Assembly: GCF_030815585.1 (NCBI RefSeq) | Contig: NZ_JAUSWY010000001.1 | Span: 3,472,001 to 3,536,000, forward strand | Source of the DNA: Arthrobacter pascens | GTDB taxonomy: Bacteria > Actinomycetota > Actinomycetes > Actinomycetales > Micrococcaceae | Length of the DNA: 64,000 bases | Direction of reading: 5' to 3' | Shown: positions 18,157-26,526 of the stretch, piece by piece | Layout: each line of letters begins with the position of its first letter | Position numbering within the stretch: the first letter of the stretch is position 1 | Position numbers and translations under genes: made by a program | Notes under the pieces: model-generated | Databases searched by the model: none | Seen by the model: only the letters and a program-made list of their open reading frames with translations | What the model was told of the DNA's origin: nothing

Positions 18157-19406
18157 GTTCCCTCCCGGGCAGCCCGGACCACCTCGCCCCAGGACTGCCA
18201 GGCAAGGTCGGAGACGGCGGCCAGGATGTCCGACGGCGGCCGGGAAAGGTCCAGGGGAAACTCGACTATGTCTATGTCAGTGTTGAGGATCCGCCGGAGC
18301 TTCACCTCACCCGAACCGGCATAGACCAGCCAGGCTGTCGGCACCCCCAGGGCTGTGCAATAAGCCAGCATCTGGTAATGGTCCGCGGAGAGTGATGCCC
18401 CCAGGTCCGTTGCGGCTTTGTATTTGGCGTTGTAGGCCACCACCGGCCGTCCGCCCAGCAGATGCACCGCATCCGGACGCACCGAGAGGCGGTCAGAATC
18501 CCGGACGGCCTCACTCAGGATGGCGTTGTACTTCAGCCGCAGCTCACCCGGGTACGCCGCCAGGGCTTCGCGCAGGGCGGTCCCCACAAAGTCCTCAAAA
18601 ACCTGCGCCATGTCCACCACAAACGATGCGGTCTGCTGCCGGCCTTCGCCGGCTTCAGCAGAGGAATTCCGCAGGACCAGCTCAGCCAGGCGCAGGACGG
18701 CGTGGTAGCGGACGTTCATCCGGCTGGGTTTCCACGGCGGCAGCGGAGCGCCGGCAGAAAGGCGGGTGACGGCGTCGAGCTTCCCCTTGAGTTGCCGGAG
18801 CCGGCTCAGGACCTCGGGACGCACACGAGGCACCTGGCCCATCCGCTCCAGCGCGGCACGCAGGATCCGGTTTTCAGCAATGTCTTCGGTGAACTCGTCA
18901 TAGGACACTTCCAGCGGGACCAGCATGCCCGGGCGGCGCGAGATCTGGTCCGAGATGCGGATCCTGCCCTTCACGGTCCGGAGCGATTCGTCCACGGTGA
19001 GATACCCCTGCAGGACGCCGCGGCCCAGGGCACGTTCGGCGAGCTGGGCCAGGGATTCGGCCAGGGCGCTCCAGAGTTCGCGGTCCTCAACGGCGGCCAC
19101 GGAATCTGGCCGGAAGCCCTGGTTGCCGGCGTAGCTGAGCAGGAACAGGAGGCGGCTCAGCCCCAGCCTGTCCTTGGGCCGCACGTCCAGCTGCACGGTG
19201 GAGGTCCGGACGGAGCCCACCTTGCCCACGGGCTCGATCCGGTACAGTCCCATGCCCATCGGGGAGGCCTTGGCCAGGCCGCTGGTGTTCAGGAACGCCG
19301 CGCTGGCGGCGTCCAGCGTGTCCACGATGCCGCCGGAAAGCTCGTCCAGGACCAGATGCCGCACAGCCGTCCCAGGCCTGCCCGGCGCGAGGCTACCCTG
19401 GCGCAA
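18153..19406 (-). CDS. mcrC: McrC-type nuclease subunit of a McrBC restriction system
   Basis: About 417 residues. It is the endonuclease partner of the McrB motor, which cleaves DNA carrying modified cytosine. The N-terminal half is the McrC-specific fold (QLDVRPKDRLGLSRLLFLLSYA; shown here only as a marker near residue 75). The C-terminal half carries the PD-(D/E)XK nuclease with RPDAVHLLGGRPVVAYNAKYK, in which the Asp and the AKYK lysine are the expected catalytic residues. The start is uncertain: TTG 19406 overlaps mcrB by 14 bases, and GTG 19361 (MRHLVLDELSGG) is an alternative. Confidence 0.88.
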   Translation of the reverse strand: MRQGSLAPGRPGTAVRHLVLDELSGGIVDTLDAASAAFLNTSGLAKASPMGMGLYRIEPVGKVGSVRTSTVQLDVRPKDRLGLSRLLFLLSYAGNQGFRPDSVAAVEDRELWSALAESLAQLAERALGRGVLQGYLTVDESLRTVKGRIRISDQISRRPGMLVPLEVSYDEFTEDIAENRILRAALERMGQVPRVRPEVLSRLRQLKGKLDAVTRLSAGAPLPPWKPSRMNVRYHAVLRLAELVLRNSSAEAGEGRQQTASFVVDMAQVFEDFVGTALREALAAYPGELRLKYNAILSEAVRDSDRLSVRPDAVHLLGGRPVVAYNAKYKAATDLGASLSADHYQMLAYCTALGVPTAWLVYAGSGEVKLRRILNTDIDIVEFPLDLSRPPSDILAAVSDLAWQSWGEVVRAAREGT

Positions 19407-21624
19407 GGCGTCCCAGAAGCTGCTCCAGCCCGAAGCGCTCCTCTAGCTGCGCCCGCGTCAGCTGGCCGTGGTAATGCTCCTCCAGCAGCGGCATCAGCTC
19501 GTATTTCCAGATCCGGCGGAGGCCGCCCGGCGTTTGGGCGGCTGGCTTCATGAAGTAGGACGGTCCGATCATCAGATCGCGGTCCCACTCGTCGATAGCT
19601 GCATTCAGCGCGTCCAGCAGCAGCGCCGGCGTGGTGTCCAGTTGCCGCGCCTGCAGGAAGCGCAGCAGCGAACCCTTCACCGGCTCGGTCTGCGGATGCA
19701 GTTCAATAAACGCGAAGCGTCGGCGGATGGCGGCATCCATCATGGCAATGGAGCGGTCCGCGGTGTTCATGGTACCGATGATGTACAGGTTGTCCGGCAG
19801 CGTGAACGGCTCGTTGGGGCTGTACTGCAGGTAGATCCGGTCATCGCGGTACTCCAGCAGGAAGTAGAGCTCGCCGAAGACCTTGGCCAGGTTGGCGCGG
19901 TTCATCTCGTCGATGATCAGGAAGTAGGGCTTCTTTTCGTTGCCGGGCTTGGCTGCTTCCTCGGCAAGCCTGCGCAGCGGTCCCGCCACCAGTTTGAAGG
20001 ACACCTGGCCTTCATCCGTTTTGTCGGGCCGGTAGCCCTCAAAAAAGTCCTCATAGGCGTACGACGGGTGGAACTGCACCAGCTTCACGCGTTCGTCCGT
20101 GCTGTCGTCGGCCAGCTCGGCGGCGAGGTGCTTGGCCAGGTACGTTTTTCCGGTTCCAGGCGGACCGTAGAGGACCAGCTGGCGGTTCTCCTCCAGCAGT
20201 TCGGCGATCTCCTGCAGCGGCTCAAGATCCATGTGGAGCGAATCCGCGAAATCGCGGGTGAGCGTGCGGAAGCCCTCCTGGACGGGCGGGACGACGGCGG
20301 CTGACTCGCCGGCGTCGTCGTCTTCCGGTTCGGCCTCGGCCGGGAGCAGTGTCTGGAGCGCGTGGACCACTCTGGTGACGTCCACAATGACGCCGGAGGT
20401 GGCCAGCTGGCGCTGGACATGCCGGGGCAGGGCCGTAGTGGTGTGGCCTTCATCGAACCAGCGCACCTTGCGGCGCATCCGCCGGTTGTCCTCATTGTGT
20501 TCGGGCTCCCCCAGCACCACGCCCAGCCGGACCGTGCCCGAGTTCTGGTAGAGCACCAGGTCCCCGGGCTTCATGACCGTGAGGAAGCCAAAGACGGCAG
20601 TTTTAGTGTCCTCGCGCTCCACATAGCCCAGGTGCTTGTAGTCCTCGTCCACGGCATGCTGTACCAGCCCGGCGGTCACGCCGGGGTCGAGCAGGCGGAG
20701 ATGTTCGACGTCGAGCGTCACCATTTCCTCGGCCTGCCACGCTGCGAGCAGTTCGGTGTTGTCGCTGTGCGTTCGCATCAGCCAGGCCCGGCGACCCGGA
20801 TCGCCCACCTTCCGCCACTGGCTCACCAGCTGGCGAGCGTACCAGTCGATGCGCTGCCCGGCTTGTTCGTCCAGGTGGAGGCGGATGCGGTGGATGTCCG
20901 CCGTGATGTCTTCATCACTGTCACCCTTGGCGCCGCCCACGAGCGAGGCGAAAGCGTCCCGGATCTCCTGGCGCTCAACGTCCGCCACCACGGGCTCGAA
21001 GTAACCGGGCCAGGTGAGGTATTCGATGCTGCGGCGGATGGCTGGCTGGTCCCCGGGAGTCGAAGCTGCCAACTTGTGGAACTTCAGCGGGTCGCCGAGC
21101 GCCTCGGCGATGGCTTCCGGGACCTGCTGGTCCACGTGCTGGACGAACCGGCACAGCCATTTGAGGTGGTCCCAGATGGTCCAGTTGAATTCGGCCGTGC
21201 GGTCCCGGATCACGCCATGGTCGGTCATGCCTTTGTAGAGCTCAGGGGGCAGTTCCAGCGGCGGCTCCAGCCAGGACGCGGCCTCCGCAACCCGTGCCCG
21301 CTTGACTTTGAGCGACTTGACCTCGTGGGCCAGAGGCAGGGACTGCAGGAAGAGCAGTTCAACGGCCAGCTGCTTGGCCGCGCGCGAGGCGTCCTGGAGG
21401 TTCTCGCGAAGGTTGGTCATCATGGGTGCCTTGGCGTCCGGAACACCCCTTTCGAGGCGCTCCAGCAGCTCCGCCGCAGCCTCCGCCGTCCAGGTCAGGG
21501 TGCGGCCATCCAAGGCGGACGGCCAGCCCTGCAGTCCCGGCCCCAGCACAAACCACGCCGCATCCTCGATCTCCTGGGAGATACCGAGGGCACGGGTGAT
21601 GGCATTTTTTGGGGCAGGGATCAT
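19393..21624 (-). CDS. mcrB: McrB-type AAA+ GTPase of a McrBC restriction system
   Basis: A 743-residue motor protein. The AAA+ module covers about residues 460-740. Walker A is GPPGTGKT (about 486), Walker B is FLIIDEMNRAN (about 570), and the McrB hallmark TMNTADRSIAMMDAAIRRRF is near 620. Upstream, about 340-430, is a PUA/EVE-like beta domain (MKPGDLVLYQNSGTVRLGVV), probably the modified-base reader. The N-terminal 300 residues are helical and not recognised. This N-terminus differs from E. coli McrB, so the recognised modification cannot be predicted. It forms an operon with mcrC. Confidence 0.9.
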   Translation of the reverse strand: MIPAPKNAITRALGISQEIEDAAWFVLGPGLQGWPSALDGRTLTWTAEAAAELLERLERGVPDAKAPMMTNLRENLQDASRAAKQLAVELLFLQSLPLAHEVKSLKVKRARVAEAASWLEPPLELPPELYKGMTDHGVIRDRTAEFNWTIWDHLKWLCRFVQHVDQQVPEAIAEALGDPLKFHKLAASTPGDQPAIRRSIEYLTWPGYFEPVVADVERQEIRDAFASLVGGAKGDSDEDITADIHRIRLHLDEQAGQRIDWYARQLVSQWRKVGDPGRRAWLMRTHSDNTELLAAWQAEEMVTLDVEHLRLLDPGVTAGLVQHAVDEDYKHLGYVEREDTKTAVFGFLTVMKPGDLVLYQNSGTVRLGVVLGEPEHNEDNRRMRRKVRWFDEGHTTTALPRHVQRQLATSGVIVDVTRVVHALQTLLPAEAEPEDDDAGESAAVVPPVQEGFRTLTRDFADSLHMDLEPLQEIAELLEENRQLVLYGPPGTGKTYLAKHLAAELADDSTDERVKLVQFHPSYAYEDFFEGYRPDKTDEGQVSFKLVAGPLRRLAEEAAKPGNEKKPYFLIIDEMNRANLAKVFGELYFLLEYRDDRIYLQYSPNEPFTLPDNLYIIGTMNTADRSIAMMDAAIRRRFAFIELHPQTEPVKGSLLRFLQARQLDTTPALLLDALNAAIDEWDRDLMIGPSYFMKPAAQTPGGLRRIWKYELMPLLEEHYHGQLTRAQLEERFGLEQLLGRLAPG

Positions 21625-21710
21625 GGCTTCAAATTTACAGGCTTAAGCTGAGTGCCCGCTCCAAGGCTCCGGGGAGCGGATCACCGCCTGCTTGACTGCC
21701 TAGTCGACCG

Positions 21711-21941
21711 CTACTTGACCGCTGCTGGCCTCTTGCGGCCAAAAACGAAGTAGCCCATCGGCCCGATGAAGTTGATCAGGGCAGCCATCCGCCACGCCGC
21801 CTTTGGCCCGTTGATCAGTTCCGCCGGGCGCCGCGAGATATCCCGCTGCGCAGCCAGCATCAGCGCTATCTGCGCAATTCCTATTACCACCGTGCCCGTC
21901 CGTGCCGCAGGCGACATTTCTTTCCAGGTTTTCTTGGCCAT
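21711..21941 (-). CDS. Small PLDc_N-like membrane protein
   Basis: A 76-residue protein with two hydrophobic segments: GTVVIGIAQIALMLAAQ, then ALINFIGPMGYFVFGRKR. The second matches the short domain found at the N-terminus of phospholipase D-like proteins and in many tiny actinobacterial membrane proteins. AAGGAG precedes ATG 21941 by 8 bases. A TTG two codons earlier is too close to that site. It is a single gene between the mcrBC operon and the thioesterase. Function unknown. Confidence 0.7.
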   Translation of the reverse strand: MAKKTWKEMSPAARTGTVVIGIAQIALMLAAQRDISRRPAELINGPKAAWRMAALINFIGPMGYFVFGRKRPAAVK

Positions 21942-22066
21942 GGTCAAAGCTCCTTAGTCCAGGTATTCAGTTTCCGGCGTGCGCCGTGCCAACGCAACGG
22001 CACGGGGTTCCACGCGGCAGGGTCAAGGCGGTGCAGGCTCAAACAGTGAACGGGGTGTGCATGGGC

Positions 22067-22519
22067 TCAAACAGTGAACGGCGCGATCCGCTGCTTTTGC
22101 TCCGGGGTCAGCCGCAGCACCCGGCCGGTGGCCTCATCCACAAAAGCCAGGTGGCTGCTGGCCCTGACGCAGTCCTCCCGGGTGACCGGATCCTGCACCA
22201 GGTAGTGGATGTCGAAGCTGGCCCCCTTCACCGCGCCGATCCACACCTGGACCGGCGCAGGGATGTTGCGGTATTCCAGGGTCCTGACATAGCGGATCTT
22301 GTGGTCCACCACCAGCGCCATGGTCCCCTCCGGAACGTCGTTGAAGAGGGAAACCTGCGGCTCGATCCCAGGCAGGCCAGCGCCCCGCGGCGGTCCGAAC
22401 GCGGCAATCCGCGCTTCCTCGAGCATCCGCACAATCTGGACGTTGTTGATGTGCCCGTACGCGTCCATGTCTCCCCAGCGCATCGGGACCAGGACCTCGA
22501 TGCGCCGGGCATCCGCCAC
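22067..22519 (-). CDS. 4HBT-type acyl-CoA thioesterase
   Basis: A 150-residue hot-dog-fold hydrolase that should release free acids from acyl-CoA. The active-site region RWGDMDAYGHINNVQIVRMLEE is the classic 4-hydroxybenzoyl-CoA thioesterase/YbgC signature with the catalytic Asp (quoted only in part: GDMDAYGHINN). The helix and the following strands (VVDHKIRYVRTLEY) fit the family length. The start is a GTG with a weak ribosome site, 36 bases after the stop of the ABC exporter gene, so it is probably the third gene of that operon. Confidence 0.88.
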   Translation of the reverse strand: MADARRIEVLVPMRWGDMDAYGHINNVQIVRMLEEARIAAFGPPRGAGLPGIEPQVSLFNDVPEGTMALVVDHKIRYVRTLEYRNIPAPVQVWIGAVKGASFDIHYLVQDPVTREDCVRASSHLAFVDEATGRVLRLTPEQKQRIAPFTV

Positions 22520-22554
22520 AGCCCCGGGGACCTGTCCCCCCGCATCCGGCGCGC

Positions 22555-24621
22555 TCAGCTGTGCACCGCCGTCGAGTCGTCCACGCTGGCTTCTTCAACA
22601 TCGGAACCGGCGAACTGGGACATGTACAGCCGGTAGTACGCGCCTTGTGCCGCCAAGAGGGCTTTGTGGCCGCCCTGCTCCACGATCTTGCCATTCTCCA
22701 TCACCAGGATGGTGTCGGCGTCGCGGATGGTGGAAAGCCGGTGGGCAATCACAAAGCTGGTGCGGTCAGTCCGCAGGGCGGCCATGGCCTTCTGCACCAG
22801 CACTTCCGTCCGGGTGTCCACGGAACTGGTGGCCTCATCCAGGATCAGCAGCGACGGGTTGGCCACAAACGCGCGGGCGATGGTGATGAGCTGTTTTTCA
22901 CCGGCGCTGACGTTGTTGCCTTCCTCGTCAATCACGGTGTTGTAGCCGTCCGGCAGGGCGCGAACGAAGCGGTCCACGAAGGTGGCCTTGGCGGCTGCCA
23001 TGACCTGCTCCTCCGTGGCGTCCAGGTTGCCGTAGCGGATGTTGTCGTAGATGGAGCCGCCGAACAGCCACGCGTCCTGCAGCACCATGCCCACCTTGGA
23101 CCGGAGCTCGGAACGGCTCAGGCTGGTGACGTCCACCCCATCCAAGGTGATGGATCCTGAATTCAGTTCGTAGAAGCGCATCACCAGGTTCACGAGCGTG
23201 GTCTTGCCGGCCCCGGTGGGACCCACGATGGCCACGGTATGGCCGGGCTCGGCGGTAAAGGACAGGTTCTCGATCAGCTGCTTGTCCTCGGTGTAGCTGA
23301 AGGTGACATTCCTGAATTCCACGTGTCCGTCAGTCTTTGCCGGCAGGTGCTCAGTGGCCGTCTCGGCATCCTGCTCATCAGCGTCCAGGAATTCGAACAC
23401 TCGCTCCGAGGACGCCACGCCGGACTGGAGCATGTTTGCCATGCCTGCCATTTGGCCCAGCGGCTGGGTGAACTCGCGCGAGTACTGGATGAAGGCGGTG
23501 GCGTCGCCCAGGGACATGGAGCCGGAGGCCACGCGCAGGCCGCCCACCACGGCGATGCCCACGTAGCTGAGATACGAGACAAACTGCATCACCGGGAAGA
23601 TGATGCCGGAGACGAACTGTGCCCCAAAGCTGGCCTTGTACAGGGCTTCGTTGCGCTCTTCGAACCGCTCCAGCATGTCAGCGTCACGCCCGAAAACCCG
23701 CACCAGGTCATGGCCTGAGAAGGATTCCTCGATCTGCCCGTTCAGCGTGCCGGTGTTCTTCCACTGCGCGGCGAAAAGCTTCTGGCTGCGGGAGCCGATG
23801 ATGCCGGCGGCCACACCGGACAGCGGGAGGGCGATCAAGGCAATCAACGCCAGCTGCCAGGACACAATGAACATCATGACCACGATGCCGATGACCGTCA
23901 GCAGCGAGTTGATCAGCTGGGCAAAGGCCTGCTGGAGTGCCTGCTGGATGTTGTCGACGTCGTTCGTCACCCGGGAGAGGACGTCGCCCCGCTGGCGTGT
24001 ATCGAAGTAGTTCAGGGGCAGCCGGTTCAGCTTCTTTTCCGTGTCATCGCGGAGCTGCCGGATGACCTTCATGACAATTCGGTTCAGGACGTAGCCCTGC
24101 AGCCACAGGAAAATGTTGGCCACAAAGTACATCACCAGCACGATGGCAATAAGGACGGACAGTTTCTGGAAGTCGATGCCGCTTCCGGGGACCAGCTCCA
24201 TCTTCGCGATCATGTCCGCGAAGTTATCCTGCCCCTGCTGGCGCAGCCCCTCCACGAACTCTTCCTTGCTCGCGCCTGCCGGGAGCTGCTTGCCCACCAC
24301 CCCGCCGAAGATCACGTCCATGGCCTGGCCCAGGATCCTGGGGGCGACGACGTTGAGGACCACTGCGACCACCACCAAGGCAACCACGGCGTAGATGCCT
24401 GCGGCTTCGGGTTTCAGCAGACCTATCAGCCTCTTGGCGGAGGGCCAGAAGTGTTCGGCTTTTTTGGCAGGCATACCGCCGAACATGTCGCCGTCGGCCT
24501 CCGAGGGCTTGTACTCCTCCTCGAAGAATTCGTCGTCCTCTTCCAGGACTTCGGTCGAATCAGCAGCAGAGGCTGCTGCCGTGTCCTCTTCCGTTGTTGA
24601 GTCCTTCTTGCGGCTGCTCAT
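22555..24621 (-). CDS. ABC exporter half-transporter with intact ATPase site
   Basis: A 688-residue fusion of a six-helix membrane domain (about residues 80-390) and a nucleotide-binding domain. Walker A is GPTGAGKTT, the Walker B end is LLILDEATSSVD with the catalytic Glu, and the signature loop reads VSAGEKQL in place of LSGGQ. An acidic N-terminal extension of about 55 residues (TEVLEEDDEFFEEEY) precedes the first helix. The start overlaps the partner gene's stop by four bases (ATGA), typical of a heterodimeric LmrCD/TM287-288-type exporter. The substrate may be a drug or lipid, but the sequence does not say which. Confidence 0.92.
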   Translation of the reverse strand: MSSRKKDSTTEEDTAAASAADSTEVLEEDDEFFEEEYKPSEADGDMFGGMPAKKAEHFWPSAKRLIGLLKPEAAGIYAVVALVVVAVVLNVVAPRILGQAMDVIFGGVVGKQLPAGASKEEFVEGLRQQGQDNFADMIAKMELVPGSGIDFQKLSVLIAIVLVMYFVANIFLWLQGYVLNRIVMKVIRQLRDDTEKKLNRLPLNYFDTRQRGDVLSRVTNDVDNIQQALQQAFAQLINSLLTVIGIVVMMFIVSWQLALIALIALPLSGVAAGIIGSRSQKLFAAQWKNTGTLNGQIEESFSGHDLVRVFGRDADMLERFEERNEALYKASFGAQFVSGIIFPVMQFVSYLSYVGIAVVGGLRVASGSMSLGDATAFIQYSREFTQPLGQMAGMANMLQSGVASSERVFEFLDADEQDAETATEHLPAKTDGHVEFRNVTFSYTEDKQLIENLSFTAEPGHTVAIVGPTGAGKTTLVNLVMRFYELNSGSITLDGVDVTSLSRSELRSKVGMVLQDAWLFGGSIYDNIRYGNLDATEEQVMAAAKATFVDRFVRALPDGYNTVIDEEGNNVSAGEKQLITIARAFVANPSLLILDEATSSVDTRTEVLVQKAMAALRTDRTSFVIAHRLSTIRDADTILVMENGKIVEQGGHKALLAAQGAYYRLYMSQFAGSDVEEASVDDSTAVHS

Positions 24622-26351
24622 GCCATTTCCTCCACGCTCAGCTGGGATTCAACAATTTCCTGATAGGTAGGGGACGTTTCCAGGAGCTCCTCGTGCGTGC
24701 CCCGGTCGACGATCCGCCCGTTGTCCAGCACCAGGATCTGGTCCGCCCCGGTGATGGTGGAGATGCGCTGGGCCACGATAATCACGGTAGCGTCCGCAGT
24801 GGTATGTTTCAGCGCCGCGCGGAGCCTGGCATCGGTGGCCACGTCCAGGGCCGAGAAGGAATCGTCAAAGAGGTACACCTTGGGCTTGGTAACCAGGGCG
24901 CGGGCAATACAGAGCCGCTGCCGCTGGCCGCCGGAGACGTTGGTGCCCCCCTGCGCAATGCGGGCGTTCAGGCCGTTCTTCTTTTCGCGGACAAAGTCCT
25001 CGCCCTGCGCCACGTGGAGGGCGTCCCAGAGTTCCTGGTCCGTTGCTTCGGTTTTTCCGAAACGGAGGTTGTGCTCGATGGTCCCCGAGAACAGGTACGG
25101 CCGCTGGGGCACCAGCGCCACGCGCTTGGTGATTTCGGCCCGGTCCAGCTTGCTGACGGACACACCGTCCAGGAGGACTTCGCCGTCGGCAATATCGTAG
25201 AGGCGCGGCAGCAGGGAAAGCAGCGAGGTTTTGCCGGCACCGGTGGAGCCGATGATGGCAAGGGTTTCCCCCGGCTTGGCGGTAAAGCTGATGTTGCTCA
25301 GCACAGGCGATTCGGCGCCCGGGTAGGCAAATGTGACGTTCCGGTACTCCACCACGCCCGCGAGGGTGGCCGGAGCCTCCGGCCGCTCCGGGTCATGGAT
25401 GGAGGGTTCGACGTCGAGCACTTCGCCGATGCGGTCCGCACATACCGAGGCTCGCGGGATCATCATGGCCATAAACGTGCCCATCATGACGGCGATGAGG
25501 ATCTGCAGGAGGTACTGCAGGAAGGCCGTCAGGGCCCCCACCTGCATGTCACCGGAGTCCACCCGCTGGCCGCCGAACCACAGTACGGCTGCCGTGGACA
25601 GGTGCAGGATCATGCCGATGGCCGGGAACATCAGGACAAACAGGGCGCCGATTTTTAGTGAAACATCGGTCAGTTCCTTGTTGGCTTCACCAAAACGCTC
25701 GGTTTCGTACGGCTCCCTGACAAAGGCGCGGACCACCCTGATGCCGATTATCTGCTCCCGGAGGACGCCGTTGATGCGGTCGATTTTCTTCTGCATGGAC
25801 CGGAACAGCGGCATGAGCCGGACCACCAGGTACCCCACCACGACTATCAGCACCGGCACGGAAACCCAGACCAGCCAGGACAGGCTGATGTCCTCGCGGA
25901 GTGCCATGATGATGCCGCCAATGCACATGATCGGCGTGGCGACCATAAAGTTCAATCCCATCAGCACCAGCATCTGGACCTGCTGGACGTCGTTCGTGCC
26001 GCGGGTGATCAGTGTGGGCGCGCCGAACGTGTTCACATCCTTGGCGGAGAAGCTGGTGACCTTGCGGAACACCCCGCGCCGCAGGTCCCTGCCGACGGCC
26101 ATAGCGGTCTTGGAGCCGTAGTACACGCCGGCAATGGCCGTGCCCACCTGGACGAAGGCAACCAGGAGCATCACGCCGCCGGTGCGCCAGATGAAATCGG
26201 TGTCGCCGCGGGAGACACCTTCGTCGATAATCTGGGCATTCAGGCTGGGAAGGTAAAGAGCAGCAATGGTGGACGCCAGCTGGAAAAGAATGACGGCCAC
26301 GATGTACGGCATATACGGCTTGGAGTAGCGCCGTATGAGGGTGAGGAGCAT
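24618..26351 (-). CDS. ABC exporter half-transporter with degenerate ATPase site
   Basis: A 577-residue partner of the preceding entry. It has six membrane helices in residues 15-300, Walker A GSTGAGKTS and signature VSGGQRQR. The Walker B continues as VYLFDDSFSALD, with Ser in place of the catalytic Glu. One consensus and one degenerate site is the known arrangement of asymmetric heterodimeric exporters such as TM287/288. The ATG at 26351 is chosen because AAGGA lies 9 bases upstream. The in-frame GTG at 26357 is too close to it. Confidence 0.92.
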   Translation of the reverse strand: MLLTLIRRYSKPYMPYIVAVILFQLASTIAALYLPSLNAQIIDEGVSRGDTDFIWRTGGVMLLVAFVQVGTAIAGVYYGSKTAMAVGRDLRRGVFRKVTSFSAKDVNTFGAPTLITRGTNDVQQVQMLVLMGLNFMVATPIMCIGGIIMALREDISLSWLVWVSVPVLIVVVGYLVVRLMPLFRSMQKKIDRINGVLREQIIGIRVVRAFVREPYETERFGEANKELTDVSLKIGALFVLMFPAIGMILHLSTAAVLWFGGQRVDSGDMQVGALTAFLQYLLQILIAVMMGTFMAMMIPRASVCADRIGEVLDVEPSIHDPERPEAPATLAGVVEYRNVTFAYPGAESPVLSNISFTAKPGETLAIIGSTGAGKTSLLSLLPRLYDIADGEVLLDGVSVSKLDRAEITKRVALVPQRPYLFSGTIEHNLRFGKTEATDQELWDALHVAQGEDFVREKKNGLNARIAQGGTNVSGGQRQRLCIARALVTKPKVYLFDDSFSALDVATDARLRAALKHTTADATVIIVAQRISTITGADQILVLDNGRIVDRGTHEELLETSPTYQEIVESQLSVEEMA

Positions 26352-26506
26352 GCCCACGGGTCCTTAGGAAGAGAGCGCGAATTGATGAGAATAAGTAGTA
26401 GCAGCGAGGGCTGACATTCTTAGCCTTCCCACTCTACGAAATCCGTTGCCCGGGCGAAACATCCACAGCCAAAGATCATCCAATCGGAGTACTTTCTCCC
26501 GCCGCC

Positions 26507-26524
26507 GGCCGCGCGGGCGCGGCC
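26507..26524 (-). terminator. Short GC hairpin after the DHA2 exporter gene
   Basis: GGCCGCG at 26507-26513 pairs with CGCGGCC at 26518-26524 around CGGG. It begins 3 bases after the exporter stop and has no U tract, so termination is only possible. The remaining 26358-26506 shows no gene. Confidence 0.35.
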
Positions 26525-26526
26525 CG

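Noticed and set aside
26364..26526. Small minus-strand open frame between the exporter genes
   Set aside because: It begins inside the DHA2 gene, has no ribosome site and resembles no known protein.
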